Source of the DNA: Clostridia bacterium
GTDB taxonomy: Bacteria; Bacillota; Clostridia; Peptostreptococcales; Acidaminobacteraceae
Assembly (NCBI GenBank): GCA_018399635.1
Contig: JAGYOH010000010.1
Span: 1-64,000 of the forward strand
Length of the DNA stretch: 64,000 nt
Direction: 5' to 3'
Below, one piece after another: positions 61,666-64,000 of the stretch; positions within the stretch are counted from its first letter, which is position 1, and the number at the start of each line of letters is the position of its first letter. The notes under the pieces were generated by a model that made no database searches, was not told where the DNA came from, and was given only the letters and a program-made list of their open reading frames with translations. Made by a program: the position numbers and the translations under genes.

Positions 61666-61691
61666 CATACTAGCCGAAAAGGTGGTCAAGA

Positions 61692-62147
61692 ATGGATACT
61701 AAACCAGCAAAGAAAGCCTTTAACTACAACTATCCTGTAGTAGTTTTTCTCTATACCTGGGCCTTCGTTTTCTTGATTTCAGCGACAACCATCAAGGATT
61801 CGGGTTCAAAGATTTTCCCTTATTTCGTCAGTGGGATGGCGATTTTTTTAGCCACGATTCTACTTCTCAAGAACCTTTTCAACATCGGAAAAAAAGAAGA
61901 ATTCGATTTCACCGGTACGGCCAAGGCCACCAAGTACTTCGGACTCCTGGTCGCCTATATCACAGCGGCAAGCATTGTAGGATACTACATCGCCACCCCC
62001 TTCTACCTGGTATTGTCCATGAGGGCGCTGGGGCAGAAGAATTACAAGGTCATGATCATCAGCACCATCATGGTATCATTGTTCATTTATGTCTTCTTCG
62101 ATCTTGCCCTTGATATGAAGATTCCCCAGGGAATCCTGTTCAAGTAG
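61692..62147 (+). CDS. tctB: Tripartite tricarboxylate transporter small permease subunit TctB
   Basis: 151 residues with four hydrophobic segments (for example VVFLYTWAFVFLISATT and FGLLVAYITAASIVGYYIATPFYL). The length and IFPYFVSGMAIFLATILLLKN pattern fit TctB. It sits 126 bases after tctC, beyond the hairpin, and 56 bases before tctA. Confidence 0.88.
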   Translation: MDTKPAKKAFNYNYPVVVFLYTWAFVFLISATTIKDSGSKIFPYFVSGMAIFLATILLLKNLFNIGKKEEFDFTGTAKATKYFGLLVAYITAASIVGYYIATPFYLVLSMRALGQKNYKVMIISTIMVSLFIYVFFDLALDMKIPQGILFK

Positions 62148-62202
62148 GCACTGCAGTCCAAAATTCGAAAAAAATTCCCGCATTTATTAAGGAGTGTAAT
62201 AC

Positions 62203-63705
62203 ATGGAAGTATTAGGTTATTTTATTGATATCTTGACGCCGACCAATCTGTTATGGATTACCGTGGGATCACTCGTCGGGACATTGCTCGGTGCCTTGCC
62301 GGGGATTTCAGCCACAACGGCCATTGCAATCTTTCTCCCGGTGACCTACAGCATGGAGCCGGTTACCGGACTCATCACCATGGCCACCATTTATGTGACG
62401 GCCTCTTACGGGGGGAATATCACCGCCGTGCTCATCAATACCCCGGGTACCGACGACTCCCTCTTCATGACCATCGACGGCTATCCCATGACCGTCAAGG
62501 GTGAAGGACTCAGAGCGGTGGGCATCACCACCTTCAGCGCCTTCATCGGCGGGATTGTAGGCGGCGTGGCCCTGCTGTTCATCGCCCCTCCCCTGGCCAA
62601 GATCGCCATCCGGTTCGGACCGGTGGAACTCTTTCTGACCTCCCTGATGGGGATCGTCATCATCGTCGGCCTGACCAAGGGATCCATGCTCAAGGGTCTG
62701 ATCAGCGCCTCCCTGGGTTTCCTCTGCGCCGCTGTAGGGCTTGACAAGGTCACCGGCATCCCGAGACTCTGGTTCGGTGTAGAACCCCTTTACGATTCTC
62801 TGCCCCTCTTGCCCACCATCCTGGGACTCTTTGCGGTATCCCAGCTCTTCATTCTGGCGGCCAGCCCCTCGGATACCATCGTGACGGATGTCAAGGGGAT
62901 GAAGGGCGGTACCTTCATCAAGCTCAGCGACCACTACCATATGTTTTTCAACAACCTGCGTTCAGCCATCATCGGGACCGTGGTCGGGATCATCCCCGCC
63001 GCAGGAACCACCGTTGCCGCCGGACTCAGCTACAATATCGCCAAAAGAACCGACAAGCATCCTGAAACCTTCGGTGAAGGCAATCCCCAGGGACTCGCCT
63101 CGGTATCGGCGGCCAACAACGCCGTGGTCGGCGGTTCTCTCGTACCCCTGCTGACCCTGGGCATCCCTGGAAACGGGACTTCGGCCCTCTTCCTTGGCGG
63201 ACTGTTGATCCACGGACTCTCTCCGGGAGCGCAGCTCTTCACCAAAACCCCGGAAATCGCCTACGGACTGATTTTCGGCCTCATCATCGCCAACTTCTTC
63301 ATCCTCGCCCTCGGACTCTTCGGAGCGGCCTTTTATGCCAAGGTGACGGTCATTCCCACGAATATTCTGATTCCCATCGTCGGATCCTTCATCATTCTGG
63401 GAGCCTACACCTCCAGACAACTGGTCTTTGACATGTATCTGATTCTTTTCTTCGGCATCGTGGGCTATTTCATGATCCGGACACAGTTTTCCATGGCCCC
63501 CTTCGTCCTGGCCTTTGTCCTGGGCAAGATCGTGGAGACCCAGTTCAGACGGGCCATCATGCTTTACGGCATGGGTTTCTTCGACAAGTTGATGAATCCC
63601 CTCCCCATGGGTCTGCTGGCCGTCAACATTCTCTTCTTCTTCTCCCCCTTCTGGCCGGATATCAAGGCGTTTTTCCAGAAGAAAGCAGGAGGCAGGGCGG
63701 CCTAG
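62203..63705 (+). CDS. tctA: Tripartite tricarboxylate transporter large permease subunit TctA
   Basis: 500 residues, about 12 membrane segments. Both TctA signature repeats are present: GTLLGALPGISATTAIAIFLP (about 26-46) and GIIPAAGTTVAAGLSYNIAKR with NAVVGGSLVPLLTLGIPGNGTSALFLGG. Uses an ion gradient to move the TctC-bound carboxylate. AAGGAGTG precedes the ATG. Confidence 0.95.
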   Translation: MEVLGYFIDILTPTNLLWITVGSLVGTLLGALPGISATTAIAIFLPVTYSMEPVTGLITMATIYVTASYGGNITAVLINTPGTDDSLFMTIDGYPMTVKGEGLRAVGITTFSAFIGGIVGGVALLFIAPPLAKIAIRFGPVELFLTSLMGIVIIVGLTKGSMLKGLISASLGFLCAAVGLDKVTGIPRLWFGVEPLYDSLPLLPTILGLFAVSQLFILAASPSDTIVTDVKGMKGGTFIKLSDHYHMFFNNLRSAIIGTVVGIIPAAGTTVAAGLSYNIAKRTDKHPETFGEGNPQGLASVSAANNAVVGGSLVPLLTLGIPGNGTSALFLGGLLIHGLSPGAQLFTKTPEIAYGLIFGLIIANFFILALGLFGAAFYAKVTVIPTNILIPIVGSFIILGAYTSRQLVFDMYLILFFGIVGYFMIRTQFSMAPFVLAFVLGKIVETQFRRAIMLYGMGFFDKLMNPLPMGLLAVNILFFFSPFWPDIKAFFQKKAGGRAA

Positions 63706-63868
63706 TCAAACCGCCTGGATTCAAGGAGTTTTTCTTCAGATTACGACAAAAACCTACATCAGTCGGGACTATCATGCTATGATTGATGCAGCAGCAAGAA
63801 AATCATTGTGCATCGTTTGGCATGACATCAGAGCAACGATCAAGTACGGATAAGGGGTTGGCACTCAT

Positions 63869-64000
63869 ATGGACAGCGACACGTGGATACAGATCATATT
63901 TCTTTTTCTACTTATTTTAGGAGCGAGTTATTGCGCGGCATCGGAGATTTCCTTTGCTTCGATGAATAGAATAAGAGTTGAAAACTATGCTAACCACGGG
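63869..64000 (+). CDS. CNNM/DUF21 (hemolysin-related, CorB-like) membrane protein, 5' part only
   Basis: 44 codons before the window ends. The sequence IIFLFLLILGASYCAASEISFASMNRIRVENYANHG is the first membrane helix and conserved AASEISF..MNRIR motif of CNNM-domain proteins, which are usually followed by two CBS domains and a CorC_HlyC domain and act in Mg2+/cation export. AAGGGG lies about 12 bases before ATG 63869. Confidence 0.8.
   Translation, partial: MDSDTWIQIIFLFLLILGASYCAASEISFASMNRIRVENYANHG

Noticed and set aside
1-64000. CRISPR array, prophage, integrase with att sites, or a defence island
   Set aside because: No regularly spaced repeats, phage structural genes, recombinases or restriction/defence genes other than Fic were seen; the tRNA-Pro has no integrase beside it.

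Overview
The window looks like a chromosomal segment of an anaerobic, probably Gram-positive bacterium of the Bacillota (Clostridia-like). This is inferred from strong AGGAGG-type ribosome sites, frequent GTG/TTG starts, many U-tailed hairpin terminators, lipoprotein signal sequences on solute-binding proteins, S-layer homology domains, an OpuC-type osmolyte importer, YwbE, a CBS/DRTGG-type manganese pyrophosphatase and a yybP-ykoY manganese riboswitch. No outer-membrane biogenesis genes are visible. Most genes are GC-rich at third positions. The Fic region (1-1.5 kb) and the two IS200/IS605 copies are visibly more AT-rich and look acquired.

Layout. 0-1.5 kb: an intact self-inhibited Fic AMP-transferase and a frameshifted remnant of a second Fic protein. 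1.5-5.9 kb (minus): a four-gene ABC exporter (ATPase, two permeases, HlyD-like adaptor) behind a perfect inverted-repeat operator candidate. 6.0-7.7 and 14.9-16.6 kb: two decayed copies of one IS200/IS605 element with tnpA and tnpB broken but the 3' noncoding end (omega-RNA/right end) conserved without indels. 7.8-9.5 kb: a hydroxyacid dehydrogenase and an acetyltransferase. 9.5-11.5 kb: a gene graveyard with a mini-IS-like hairpin pair, a gene tail, and two to three decayed copies of one small secreted-protein gene. 11.6-14.7 kb: tRNA-Pro(CGG), an AEC transporter, a LysR regulator and an HMG-CoA lyase. 16.8-24.9 kb: a PAS-GGDEF-HD-GYP protein, YwbE, a large cell-wall-anchored subtilase with YDG repeats and SLH domains, and a class I aldolase. 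25-27.8 kb: an osmoprotectant ABC importer. 28-40 kb: three more cyclic-di-GMP proteins interleaved with threonine synthase, an MFS transporter and an aminotransferase. 40-49.5 kb: an acetyltransferase, a succinate-semialdehyde dehydrogenase-like enzyme, a SOUL protein, a SleB-like cell wall hydrolase, PpaC, a class V aminotransferase, a CLC channel and a SLAC1/TDT-like carrier. 49.7-56.8 kb: a sensor kinase with a solute-binding-protein-like sensor, a sigma-54 activator, and a TAXI-TRAP importer behind a near-perfect -24/-12 promoter. 56.8-59.3 kb (minus): a GDT1/TMEM165-type manganese exporter under a manganese riboswitch, and a uroporphyrinogen-decarboxylase-like protein. 59.3-63.7 kb: a 1.3-kb noncoding stretch and a tripartite tricarboxylate (TctCBA) importer. 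The window ends inside a CNNM/hemolysin-family gene.

How it fits together. The dominant themes are uptake of small organic acids, amino acids and osmolytes (AEC, OpuC, TAXI-TRAP, Tct) and heavy investment in cyclic-di-GMP signalling (two GGDEF-HD-GYP and two GGDEF-EAL proteins in about 24 kb). The best-supported regulatory units are (i) kinase, sigma-54 activator, -24/-12 promoter and TAXI-TRAP operon and (ii) Mn riboswitch and Mn exporter. The least explained parts are the noncoding stretch upstream of tct, including a foldable GC-rich island and a promoter that would give a roughly 600-nt leader, the Cys-rich tail on the manganese exporter, and IS copies that kept their RNA/right end after losing both proteins.
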